A stretch of DNA of 64,000 bases from Termitomyces sp. T153 (lineage: Eukaryota > Basidiomycota > Agaricomycetes > Agaricales > Lyophyllaceae): NCBI GenBank assembly GCA_018296165.2, contig JACKQL020000006.1, forward strand, positions 434,001-498,000, written 5' to 3'. A program made the position numbers and the translations under genes. Within the stretch, counting starts at the first letter, position 1, and each line of letters starts with the position of its first letter. Positions 25,401 to 36,294 of this stretch are shown one piece after another. Under the pieces are notes generated by a model that saw only the letters and a program-made list of their open reading frames with translations, had not been told where the DNA came from and made no database searches.

Positions 25401-26195
25401 TACCATCCACAGTTTGACAGCCAGACCAAATATATAAACCAGGAGTAAGAGCAGTACCTCTGCCTCTTTTGCAATGAGCACCAGGATGATTAGAACAAAC
25501 TCCTCCCTGATGCTGAGTTCTAATACAACAACTATGTTTGCACATCCACCCAGTTCTTCCCATTCTTCCTTGACATGGGATGGCATCTGCACATGGGTTT
25601 TGAACCCCAAGCCTGACCCTCAGAGAATGAGGCAGTAAACAAATTTGTGGACTGAATGAGGAGGTTACAGAAGGAAGTCTGAGCAGTGCTGGCAAAGGCA
25701 AAGGATGACATGGCACAATACTATGACTGCAAGAGGACCCTGGAGCACAAATATCAGCCTGGAGATCAAGTCTACTTGGATGCCTCTGACATTATGACTA
25801 CCCAGCCCTCAAAAAAGCTGTCACACCATTAGTTGGGACCCTTCACAGTGGAACAACAAGTAGGACCCTTGGCCTATCAACTCTGGCTCCTTGTGGAGAT
25901 GTGCCAGCTTCATCCAGTGTTCAACATAGTCAAACTGACTCTGGCCCCTAAGGATCCTATTCCAAAGTGTCATCCGCCACCTCTGCTGCCCCTCATGGTG
26001 ATCAATGACAATGAGAAATACAAGGTGGAGGAGACCCTGGATAGCCATTTATTCCAGAGACAACTACAATACAAGGTGAAGTGGAAAGGCTATGGGATTG
26101 AGGATATCTCCTGGGAGCCATGGGAGAACATGCACACCCCCAGACTCATCAAGGAGTTCCACCAGAGACATCCAGATGCCCTGCATGCCATATGA
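22456..26195 (+). pseudogene. pol region of a chromodomain Ty3/gypsy retrotransposon, broken
   Basis: Order: protease remnant at about 22550 (the expected DSG active site reads NSR), reverse transcriptase at about 23400-24140 with FIKKKDGSLQLVQDY and the YLDD catalytic box reached by a frameshift near 23800, and RNase H at about 24165-24650 (FQVEANSSDFAIGAVLSQQS, then WHFLEGMQHKFKV). Then comes the integrase zinc finger at about 24910-25060 and the integrase core at about 25120-25430 (MDFIVELPDTHGYN, FDQGPQFVAEF). The chromodomain lies at about 26010-26150 (KYKVEETLDSHL, YKVKWKGYGIEDISWEPWEN). Internal stops are numerous. Several are TGA where Arg (CGA) is expected, for example before TDHKNLEY and before DGILTF. 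The element is inactive but retains full domain order. Confidence 0.88.
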
Positions 26196-26284
26196 GGAAT
26201 CTACCCTATCTCACCTGTGGACTGAGCAATCAGGGACTTCTTTTACTCCATGTGTCGAGGCACTACATGCTAGAGAGAGGGTGG

Positions 26285-26653
26285 GGTCAGGGAACTTCTA
26301 TTTCCAACCTCTATGACTGGTTCCAGCACCTCCACAGCTTGTTTGACATCTCTGAGGCTCTTTCTAGAACCCTGGAGATCTCTGGAGAACTGTGGAGTTC
26401 TCTGTATTACCTCAGCAATCATTGCCACAGGGTTAGGAGCAGCTCCAGTCTTCTGTATAGTAGTTCCCATGCCTCCACCACCTGCTGATGCACTGTGCTG
26501 AGCAGCAGGAATTCTTAGACTTGTTCTCTTTGGATTCCTCTCTGCTAGGTGATTAGTTACTGATTGGATTGTTGTCTACTCTGCCAATATACTTCAGATT
26601 CCCCTCTGCTAGCTGCATGACTCCAATCTGCTGCTCTGGAAGTTGCCCTTACA
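26285..26653 (+). repeat. 3' LTR of the plus-strand Ty3/gypsy element
   Basis: It is the direct repeat of 20537-20906 with many transition differences, which implies an old insertion. Both copies end near CCCTTACA. I could not recognise a convincing target-site duplication or a standard tRNA primer site just inside the left LTR. Confidence 0.85.
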
Positions 26654-26996
26654 GTGCCCTCACAGCAATCAAGACTTGATTTTTGAATGTGGCATAATTG
26701 GTGCTGTTGAAGTGGGATTCTTCAGGAAAACTTGGTGGGTTGGATGAATAGGTAGATGTCATGTTTCACTGGTTGTGGTTTTTCAGTGGACATGGTAGGA
26801 AGTAGTATATATAATTTGAGTCAATTTTTTGAAGCAGTGGCTCGACGAAGTGTGAGTGCAACAAATGGGGCCCATGTTCCTGTAGATGTATATAGTGAGT
26901 CCTCAGTCACACAATGTATCAATATTCTCACAATCAGATCGTGCTTCTGATCGTAACTTCTGACAAGTACACTAAATTTGACGCTGTATATACAGC

Positions 26997-28034
26997 TTAC
27001 TGGTCCTCAATATCGTCAGTCACCGCCTGAGCCAGCTCTCTTAAAGACTCAAAACGCCAGCTCCACCCGTATCCACTGCCATTGTCAGGCGGAATAGGGC
27101 GCCAGGATGCGCTCTGACGATCAATCCATACACTAGTGATGCCAAGCTCTTTCGCAGGTCGATGATCATGGGTCAGACTCTGTGCAACACTCAACGTTTT
27201 GGCTTTAATCTCCTCGAGAGTCGGCGGTGTAACAGGCATGGTAGCGTCCTTCGATCCTGGTGTCGCGAGTAGATAAGGCTCGGAACGAATTGCCTGTAAC
27301 GCAGCAATGAATCCTGCGTGTGCAGGCTTGTATGCGCCAGTATCCTGCGCTGTCAGGACGGCTGAGAACGGGGATTTAGAGCCGAGCGTCAGACGTGGCA
27401 ACCAGATGTCGCGTGGGTGAAGATTCGAGGGGCGACTATAGAGTGGGGATGCTTGCTGAATATCATCTGTGGCGGCTGATGGAAAAGTGCCCTCAGAGAG
27501 GTAACTATGAGTATATGCGAATGAAGCATGATCAACATTCGAGAGAACGATCAGGTGGAAATGTTCGGAAAGTTCCTTGAGCGCTTTCGCACTGTCTGGA
27601 AATGGTTCCCACTTCCTGATCGATTTGCCAAAGATCGTGTGCTTATTGTCAGCAGGTGGTGTGGAGCCTGATGCTGAAGACTCTCCTGGAGCATCCAGAT
27701 ATCCAGCGGCAAAATCGGATATGCCATCGAGAGTTTTACTCTCCTTATCTCCTGATCCGTTCTCTGCAGCGACTAAACGTGCTTCGAGCAGCTCATGTGC
27801 CTTTGCGAGAAGATCGGAGTACAACATAGTCGGGTGTTGAGCTTGTATGTCTCCTTCTACCGATAGAAAAGTACGTATTGCATCGTCGCGGGACCACTTT
27901 GAGGCCGAGGAAAATCCAGAGAGCAGGGGTTGCAATGCATTATAGAGCCCGCTTTCCCAATCAGCCAAGGTGCCATAGACGTCAAAGATCATGTATCTGA
28001 AATCTGTGAGCTTGGGAGGAGGATCTGAAGACAT
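26997..28034 (-). CDS. haloacid dehalogenase-like hydrolase (type II HAD)
   Basis: Intronless 345-residue enzyme of the HAD superfamily. Motif I is FDVYGTLADW with the nucleophile Asp at residue 18. The DxYGTL form (Tyr in place of the second Asp) is usual in L-2-haloacid dehalogenases. Motif II is LSNVDHASF, and the motif III lysine lies in TGAYKPAHAGF. A later GITSVWIDR segment corresponds to the loop around the acidic motif IV of related proteins. Residues about 100-135 carry an extra Ser/Gly-rich loop in the cap region. The true substrate is unknown, since fungal members are not proven dehalogenases. It starts 511 bp from, and divergent to, RPB10. Confidence 0.88.
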   Translation of the reverse strand: MSSDPPPKLTDFRYMIFDVYGTLADWESGLYNALQPLLSGFSSASKWSRDDAIRTFLSVEGDIQAQHPTMLYSDLLAKAHELLEARLVAAENGSGDKESKTLDGISDFAAGYLDAPGESSASGSTPPADNKHTIFGKSIRKWEPFPDSAKALKELSEHFHLIVLSNVDHASFAYTHSYLSEGTFPSAATDDIQQASPLYSRPSNLHPRDIWLPRLTLGSKSPFSAVLTAQDTGAYKPAHAGFIAALQAIRSEPYLLATPGSKDATMPVTPPTLEEIKAKTLSVAQSLTHDHRPAKELGITSVWIDRQSASWRPIPPDNGSGYGWSWRFESLRELAQAVTDDIEDQ

Positions 28035-28545
28035 GGTGCAGATCGATGAGGGTATCAGACAGCTTTGTTCAATGAGTTTTGCTTTGATGTAGTAGTGCTC
28101 GATAGCAAAGGTCGGATGATCGAAATCAGCGGAGCCTTTGGAGTTTCTCGTGATCCTTCTATGACGCCAGAACCAAGTGTAGCACTTACCATGAGAAACG
28201 ACATAGATACGACCTGTATGATCTTGCAGTGAAACCTATCCTTTCTCTCAACGGCTCATCAACAGTGTAAAACGTTGAAATCAATGGGAGCAGTCCTCCA
28301 CTGCCCCACTGGAGTGCATAGTGTGGTAGTTTTGCATCAAACATCGTGACGGAATACAGTGGAGCTGGAAGTCAAGTAGTCAGGAGCTTTTTGCAATCTG
28401 AATTGGGACGCGTCCTTGTGAGGCTATCGAAAAAAACTGTCCAAAAAAGATTGCAGATTGTTTGCTGTTATTATACTTTGGGCTGATGTAATGAGGAAGT
28501 TTCACCACTCTATCTCTTCCACCCACGTAACAGGCAGATCTCATC
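28035..28545. promoter_or_regulatory. shared divergent promoter between the HAD gene and RPB10
   Basis: The two start codons face away from each other across 511 bp with ordinary CpG content. The gap must hold both promoters and leaders. I see no unambiguous TATA box or binding site. Confidence 0.6.
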
Positions 28546-29007
<462 letters not shown>

Positions 29008-30115
29008 TCGACATTGAAAACCAAGAATTAAAAGCCTTTCACTGTGATCCATGGACTTTAGCGTGTGGCTAACGATAGATGGTTGCGGATGGTCCCACAA
29101 ACCATCCGTCACCAGTCACCCACCCAAAGCTTCGAGGTCAAAAACTTCCCTGATTCCAAAAAACTCACCTGATTCCCGATGCTCACTAATACCCTCGTTG
29201 AGGTTCATGTGCGGACACTCACGGATCGCTGAAGCTCGGATCGAGGGGCAAAACAATAGATGGACAAAGATAGGACCTGTCAACCCTCGAGACGAGTCTT
29301 ATATATAACATCGTCTCATTCAATCATGTTGGTGACCATTAATTTCTAAATATATTGTTGTACGTGTCTCTTGGCCTCCTATTACGGTCGGATCTACAAA
29401 GACTTGTGGAAACGCAAATGTATATGTTTATTCCGCCACGCACGTTCTATTACATATCTTTAAGACTTCACTTTAGCGCACGCTTACACCAAGGGATTGA
29501 TTTATGGTATATGATGTGGAACAAGATTGTTCGTTTGTGATTGTCTAGATGAAACTCATCTTTGTTTCAGAAACGATATCATTGTTCATGGAGAGATTGT
29601 GGCAGTACGAACCGATGAGACTCAGAACAACTTACAAGCTATGTACCCCTAGGAACACTTGAAGTATTCATTTCAGTTGATCGGTTACTTTTCCTACAAA
29701 TGTCGATCTTCCTTCGTATGGTATCTATCGTCCGTTGTCCGTTCATATGCGAGTGCGAGGGCCGACTCCTCATGTTCCTTTCTTCAAACACCCACCATAT
29801 TTACTCAGGTAGATATCACAACGTTATCTATATTGCCAAAGGCTTGTTCGGAAAAAAGGCAAGCATCTTCCCAAAGAAGCGCTCGTCGGATTGCTTGTGA
29901 CTCCGAACAACGCTGAACTGATGTAACAAAAGAAACTCCGCCAAGTATGGGACACGTTTCGTTCCAGATGGCCCTCGTCTATAAATGCGTTATGCTAGTT
30001 CTTCCTTCTTATCCCCAAGACGTCCCTATTCAAAATCCTCTCTCGAACCCGCTCAGCGTCTGCTCTCTCTTCACCGAAATTTTTGATCCCTATTTTTTTC
30101 CCAAAGTCGCCCTCA
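29008..30115. other. intergenic sequence, no gene recognised
   Basis: Several overlapping open frames of 60-97 codons occur on the plus strand with no recognisable domain or consistent splice chain. CpG content is ordinary, so this looks like unique gene-block DNA. Confidence 0.4.
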
Positions 30116-30121
30116 ATGGTC

Positions 30122-30542
30122 ATGTCTCTGAATGTCGCCCGCTTCGTTTCGAAAATTCGACAAAGTCCACCTCAGCCCAAGCCTCATCATATCGAGTCCT
30201 CGTCAGGAGAGCCGCAAACACACCCTCACCTAACGTTTGACACGCATGAGAAAATCGGGCCTTACGAGTTGCATGAGACATACCTCTGCAGTGACGCAGT
30301 GGACATGAAACTCCTGCTAAGATTTACACGGAACACTCTCCTCGAACACGTTTGCTATGACGAGCTTAATACCCTTGTCGATGAGCAGTGAGTTTAGTCT
30401 CAGCTTACAGTTAGGAGCGGATCTGACATGTTCATTCTTTCACAGATGGAAGTATACAATTTGTTGTCGAATAAATGGACATTCAAAGACCTACCGTGTT
30501 GAAGTGAGATACAGATTATTGAAGGGTGATTTTTGTTGTTGA
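30122..30542 (+). CDS. hypothetical small protein
   Basis: Two putative exons, 30122-30387 and 30446-30542, are joined by a 58-bp intron (GTGAGT..CAG). They give about 120 residues starting MSLNVARFVSKIRQSPPQP. An in-frame ATG at 30116 would add two residues. The splice joins DEQ to WKYTICCRINGHSKTY in one frame, where reading through would stop at once, which is the main support. The middle contains KIGPYELHETYLCSDAVDM. I recognise no domain, signal peptide or membrane segment. It could be a lineage-specific protein or a chance frame. Confidence 0.4.
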
Positions 30543-31489
30543 CTGATTTTGAATTCAAGCTCTCCTATACTGCATGTTGTGCTCAATCCGTCAAACCTGA
30601 TCCCCATCAACCCGTTGCACTTGATAAAATTAAGAGCGTTCCAGGCTTGATGACAATCCGCGAGCGCAGTCATTAGTAACCCGATCCTTCCCTCGCAATG
30701 GCTCATGAAATCCCGCAGTGGTTTCGTTATCATTCTTCATCACATTTGTACTAACAGGACGCTCGTGATTGGACGAATATTGGACATTTGTACTTTTATC
30801 ACCATCAGAATTAATCATCTACTTGTACCATACATAAACTTGACTCGGACCTACATATACTGCGTACACTATCATAATCATCCGATGCGGATTACTTACA
30901 ATCCAAACAATCGTTGACTGTAGCCGCACACTTTTCGTTATCAGAAATTCTCGGCCTGAAGGTGAAGTTGTTTGTTTCCATAATGGACCGACAGAATTAG
31001 AATGAAGGTCATGACTCGTCGACTCAAGACTTGCACAGGTTCGCGCCCGTCTGACAACATGGCGATTCGCTGTATACGGCTGGGTGTAACTTAAATGTCA
31101 CTGACAAAATGAGATATTGGAATCTCAAAAACCCTTTAATATTCCGCTCTCTTCCACGTTACTCTTGCCTAGCCAGAATAACCACCCCATTTCACTCGCA
31201 AATGCTGCCCTCTCCTCGGCCTAGACCTCTCTCGGGGCGTTGCTGTTGTTACCAATTGATACAAAGGTACGTAAAAGGGTTGTTGCGCGCACACTTTCGA
31301 GGAGAAAGCATTAGGGTTGTTCGATCGTTGCGAGGGAGATGACCGAGGACATTATGATCACAGCTTGAACTTGGAAGTATCTTCAGGGTGGTAATGAAGC
31401 GCTGTCGTTGCGAGCTGTATCGTATAGATGCTATCATTTACAGCTGGTGATCCCGGATAATCACGGATCCTCAAGGAAAGAGATACTTA
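30543..31489. other. intergenic sequence, no gene recognised
   Basis: An open frame at 31109-31342 (plus) is rich in Arg and Pro but has no recognisable family. I see no other structure. Confidence 0.35.
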
Positions 31490-31915
31490 TCAAGACATCA
31501 TTTTGTAATACGTGTCGCCCAAGTGGTCCCTAAGGAAGCATAACTGGCGCCCCATCAGCTCCATGGTGTCGAATGCTCCAACCTGATCTCTGTTCTCCAC
31601 GAAAAATAAATGGGAATCAGCATTATATGACCGAAAGACAACACAAATCGACCGCACACTTGGAAATACTCCATAAATACGATGTGTCACCTTAGTCAGC
31701 GGAGAAAGGGATAGATCGAAAAACCTTTGGGTAGGATCTACCAATTGAACGAGGATTTCCCTATTCCAAAACCGTGGAGAACCCGTATGCCCAATGACCT
31801 CAGATTTAGGACCTTGGGATCTAGGGAAAATGTCGAGAATACACTCTTCCTCAAGAAAAACTGTGGTACATGTATAGGATGCTGCGTTCGAGGCGGTACC
31901 TCCTGATGGTGGTGG
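31490..31915 (-). pseudogene. open reading frame without start, possible exon or gene fragment
   Basis: The minus-strand frame is open for 142 codons from 31915 to the TGA at 31490-31492. The first in-frame ATG is late, inside FDTMELMG. The wording looks like ordinary protein rather than random sequence: TVFLEEECILDIFPRSQG, HTGSPRFWNREILVQLVD, PTQRFFDLSLSPLTKV and SICVVFRSYNADSHLFFVEN. It could be the last exon of a gene whose first exon lies between 31920 and 32220, or a truncated copy. I do not recognise the family. Confidence 0.4.
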
Positions 31916-32226
31916 TCAATTGAAATTTGAGTCAAATTGTTGTCGTATCATTCTATCTTCTCAATTGAAAATTTCTGGACGGAGGGTTTGAGCTTTTCAT
32001 GAAAGAGAAAGGGCGTAGACCAGGAAAATGATTCGGTACAATGCAGAAAATAAAACTTGGTGATCCGAAGTCCATGTAAAATATAGACGAAGTTTCCAAA
32101 CGTGCTTACTAAGAGTCACAGTCAAATTGGACAAGAGGTGGTCAACAAACTTGAGTTGAATAGAATGAGTGAGAACAAACACCACGAGTCATTTCCAGAT
32201 CACTCACCAGCAGAGGGGAACAAGTC

Positions 32227-34666
32227 TCAGTGGAAAGGATCATCGTCATACGCCGGTGGCGGAACCGACGACCCCTCTGCCTGAGCCTGGGCCCGCAGAT
32301 TCTCAGCGTGTAGGCGATGAATCTCGGCCTGGAGCTCTTCGACCTTCGCTTCTAAGGGCTCTACCTGCCGCGCAGTCTGCTGCAGTCGCGTGACCTCCAA
32401 TTCAGTCTCCCTAAGGCTTCCCTTCAGTTGATCGTTCTCCGCCGTCACATCCCTCAACACCCTCTGCAGCTCAATCTCCTCACTCGATCTCTGTAGCTCA
32501 GCTACCAACTGCTCAAGATCATGGATTTGGGAAGTAAGGTGCTGATTCACGCGCCGTAGCTTCTCTTGCTCAGTGTGTCCATTCGTGGAAAGGAGCAGGT
32601 TCGCAGTGGAATTTTCCATCTGACGCAGACGCTGCTTGAGGCTCTCATTCTCGCGCGTGATGTCATCCATCAGGATCTCCGTTTCAGGATTTACCTTAGA
32701 ATGCGACGCGGCCTTCATAATGGCTTGATGTAGAGTTTCCGCACGTTTCTGGAGACTTTCTTTGTCCTTCTCTAAAGTTCCCAAGTTTTTCTTCATGTTC
32801 TCCACTTCAACCGCCGCGCGGCGAGACTCAGTCACGACTAATTCCCGAGCCTCTTGAAGACGTTGTCTGAGATCCCTGTTCTCTGCAAGCGCATTGTTTA
32901 GACGCCTAATCGCACCCTCCAACTGTGGTCCCAACTGCTCCAGCTCGGAGACACGTCGCGCGAGCTCAACGTTGTTGACCTCCAACTGTTCCACTCTCGA
33001 GATGGCCTCATTGGACTGGAGCAGATCTGAAGTAATTTGCTCCATCTCCCGAATCTGCACAAGCAATCGGGCTTTGTCTTGAGAGAGGGTTTCATTCTGG
33101 CTTCGCACGGTATGCAGCGTATCTATCTGGGACATGAGGTCCATGATGTTGGCCGAAAGGTGAGAATTTTTTTCTTCCAATGATCGATATTGTTCCAGAG
33201 AAACATGGTCGCTCGCAACGAAAGGGTCTGAGATTTGGACTGAGAGCTTTTCGACTTCCGATGACAGATAATCATGCTGTTGTTCAATGGCTCGAGATTG
33301 TTGGAAAGAGATTGTCTGGAGCCGGGGTTGAGAGTTCACCACTGGTGGAGGCTCGACATCTATCTCTCTGACTACTCACTGTAAAGGACTGTTTCGTGAC
33401 CGTCTGCAAGGAAACATACCTGGCGGAATTGCAATGGAATGGTGATTCCAAAGGACAGGTGCTGACCTGGAAGTGTCAAAAGATACAATGAAGTAATTCT
33501 AAAGAGTGCGTACCTTTGGATGCCGGAACAGAGTGGCGTTGGTCTGGGTACGAGGGTTCGGGAGGTAATGGTAGACTTCCGCTGGTCGTGACACTATGTG
33601 GTCGGACCACGGACTTTGGGCAGCCAAGAGAAGTGGCTGATCGTCGTAGAGGGATATCTGGATATTGATGTCTAACAGAAGGGGGCATCAGAGAAGTAGG
33701 CAAAACGGCTGGCAACTCGACGCCATTGATTCTCTGGTCAATCAGATGCATGGCAATCACAAATTCATCACGGGTGAGGCGGGAATCTTGACTCAAGTCC
33801 GCAAGGTCCCTTGGAAAACTGTAAGTTGAATATTGAGACGAAAAAGGTTTTCATCACCGAATCTGAGCCAAATCCTCTGGTATCAGTTTGAATCCCCGCA
33901 TGACTTCCGCAACTATGTCTTCCTCAATGTATCCGACCTTCAATGTATCCAATTTATCAAAATGCTGTTCAGCAGTCGCCCTCACTGACGGGCCGACATC
34001 CCAGCTATCGATATTCGTAACGACGGGAGCAGATAAAGGTGATTTCTCCAGAGGTACTGTAAGAGTTTGTACAGGCAGTGGAGGTGGTCGTGCTGGCTTT
34101 CGAGGCTGAACTGTAACATTCGGAGGTGGAGGTCTTGGCGAGACTGAGGCGGAAAGAATCTGTCTGTAAACTTGAGGAGGCGTAGTCGGTGGTATGGTGG
34201 ACAGTTCGCCTGTTTGTACGCATTGTATTAGATAAAATGCTAATGCGAAGTCATATTTGTCGAGAGCGCCTCTTTTCCGGGTGTCTGCAACATCCCTGAA
34301 TTGGAGGCTTAGTATGTAGACTCTATTTACTAGTCAAACGCACCAGATCTTCCAGATATCCTTCGGTGTCAGATCAAACATCAAAAAAGCGTCTCTTGCC
34401 TTGTCTCCTACCAAGAGGTTCAAAGATCCCATAAACTTCCCTGGACTGATATTGAGCGCTCACCCTCGAGAAGGCCATAGACGGGACCATATGCCTCAAA
34501 AAGCTTCTGAGACGCATTCCTGATGCTCTCAGTGAACGGAGGCCAATCCGAATCCAACGGCTCAGCATTGTTCTCAGCGAGCCCCTCTATTCGGCCGCCT
34601 ACATTAGTTCGAGTTAATCTCGGCATGAAGTAATCCCAGCATGAAGTATTCCTCACCTTTATCCAT
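32227..34666 (-). CDS. EH-domain endocytic scaffold, EDE1/EPS15-like
   Basis: Endocytic adaptor of the Ede1/Eps15 type, whose EH domains bind NPF motifs at early clathrin sites. Exons: 34666-34657, 34598-34464, 34407-34344, 34295-33858, 33809-33514, 33466-33420 and 33363-32227, about 708 residues. First EH-like domain: KLFEAYGPVYGLLEG, DKARDAFLMFDLTPKDIWKI, WDVADTRKRGALDKYDFALA, FYLIQ. A Pro-rich linker follows (PRKPARPPPLPVQT). Second EH domain: NIDSWDVGPSVRATAEQHFD, LIPEDLAQIRDLADLSQDS, RLTRDEFVIAMHLI. From about residue 335 to the end there is a long coiled coil, closing with VPPPAYDDDPFH. The internal chain is well supported. The start is not: sequence upstream of 34666 is also partly open, so the real protein may be longer at the N-terminus, where Ede1 relatives carry a further EH domain. 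Confidence 0.78.
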
Positions 34667-35279
34667 TAGATCAGCAGTCACCTTCTCCACTCTGTCAACG
34701 AATGAAGCGAAGAGCGATAGCTATCTCTGATCAAAATAAGGAATCCTACTCCTTCACAGAATCCCAGATTACACTAAGAATGAACGGTGGAAGATCAACC
34801 GCCGCGGGAGACTCGGGAAGGATCTCTACTAGTGAATCCAGGACAACAAACAGCCAACTCGTCCGTAGATCGGCGCGACAAATCCCAATTCTTTATCCGC
34901 CGGGAGGGAAGACGCCAGCTGATGAGACTGGATAATGAACAATGATAGACCTTTTCCGATGTCTTATTCTGTTCAAAGGTGGGTACGAGACCGCATAATA
35001 CACTGGAGATGAAGGCAGTCAAAAAGCAAAGGTTGATCAAGGCAGTCTGATAGCAAAGGTTTGTTCTAGTCAGCTGTGCTTGCATTGCAACGATCAGTTT
35101 GGGATCGGAATTACACTGGCAGTTATGTGTATGCGCCGGCCGGATGCATGAACATGCATAAATGCCCACTGCCGTAGAAAAATTTGTATGTAGTAACATG
35201 GTCTCCATCCGCTGCATGTTTTCATCCGCTGTGTTACTATGTTACTATTCAGATATCTACCTACGCTACATTAACTGAG
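34667..35279. other. upstream region of the EH gene, possible extra coding exons
   Basis: On the minus strand, open segments reading EILPESPAAVDLPPFILSVI (about 34825-34766) and ELGFVAPIYGRVGCLLSW (about 34890-34836) look protein-like but need introns or shifts to be joined. A 140-codon open frame at 34795-35217 overlaps them. They may be N-terminal exons of the EH gene or the end of another gene. I could not settle this. Confidence 0.35.
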
Positions 35280-35967
35280 AGGCCCCCGGGAAGCTCGCTT
35301 ACATGTATCTCCCGAAAATAGCGTATTTCAGACCCCGAAAATGGCCAAATCTCGGTCCAAGTATAGTATATTCTAGGCACTTTTCACCCGCGCAGCGGAA
35401 AAACTTTGAGACCTTTGTCCTTTTGATAGCGTATTTTACGACCATATGGACAAACTGATGTGGTGGTCAAGCCTGCGATCATACCCCATTAAGCCCCACT
35501 GCCATTTTCTTTGGACACCTCGTCTGCTTGACTCACCAATCTTTTCATGCAGTCATGGACAGTATCACTTAAACACATATACACATACTGACTCATTCCT
35601 ATATCATCTGGGTCCACGCATCTTTGAGCTGTTTGGACAAGAGGGTCAGCTCAAAGCAGAATTTACATTGAAGGAGGATCCAAATGCTCGATGGGCAGTT
35701 TTGACACGCACAGACATAGCAAAAAAGCTTCCTTGATTGATTATACGTATTCCTGCTAGGAAGCAGGACAGGTAGCATAGGAGAATTCCGTCTATCAAGT
35801 TATTGTTTGTATATGTTAGATGGTCACATCCCATCCAAAATCACGTGAAAGGAACCTTAGTCCAGAATAGCGTATTTGGAGCCCAAAAAAGCCAGATTTA
35901 TAGCGTATTTGAAGCCCATTTTGGGGGTAAATTTTGGACAGACCTATAGGGGAGCTTCCCGGGGCCT
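35280..35967. mobile_element. non-autonomous TIR element (MITE-like), 688 bp
   Basis: The ends are AGGCCCCCGGGAAGCTC and, inverted, GAGCTTCCCGGGGCCT. Flanking 8-mers TAACTGAG (35272-35279) and GTTCTGAG (35968-35975) share their last five bases, a possible decayed 8-bp target duplication of the hAT type. The interior has four copies of AGCGTATTT: two near the left (about 35321 and 35429) and two near the right (about 35871 and 35900). There is no transposase. The open frame at 35446-35736 lies wholly inside and has no family signature. Confidence 0.7.
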
Positions 35968-36294
35968 GTTCTGAGGGCTGTGGTATTACTTGAAATGGCA
36001 ATCACAAAAATCAACATTGATAAGAAACAGGTCCTGAGGTCTAAGTACCAATATATATATACAGTGATGCGATGGTATAAATGACAACAGATGCGATACC
36101 ATAGAAATCGGTTCATGGTACGTACAATGAGATTGATGGGAGATTGATGAAGTGATAATTGAAGGTAGATGCGTGAAGAATGCCGAAGCGCAGTCATAAT
36201 GATCATAGGTATGTAACCGTGCATGCGTGGATAAATCGTTACGAAGGCTATGTTAAGCATATGGAGATGATAATCAATAAAGTCTGAGAGATTT

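Larger units (their letters stand above)
8200..26780. mobile_element. CpG-depleted transposable-element island
   Basis: Reading by eye, this 18.6-kb block contains only a scattering of CG dinucleotides while TG and CA are abundant. Genes on both sides have many CGs. The block holds tandem repeats, tRNA-like units, a KDZ remnant and two Ty3/gypsy copies, and I saw no intact host gene in it. The composition fits old, methylated and deaminated transposon DNA. The edges are approximate. Confidence 0.85.

Noticed and set aside
34385..34464. A 23-bp intron in the EH gene joining LLEG to KFMGSL
   Set aside because: It is too short for a normal intron. Using the next acceptor gives a 56-bp intron and restores the EH motif LLEGDKARDAF.
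35446..35736. 97-codon frame as a host gene
   Set aside because: It lies wholly within the TIR element, has no transposase or other motif, and contains the element's repeated words at its edges.
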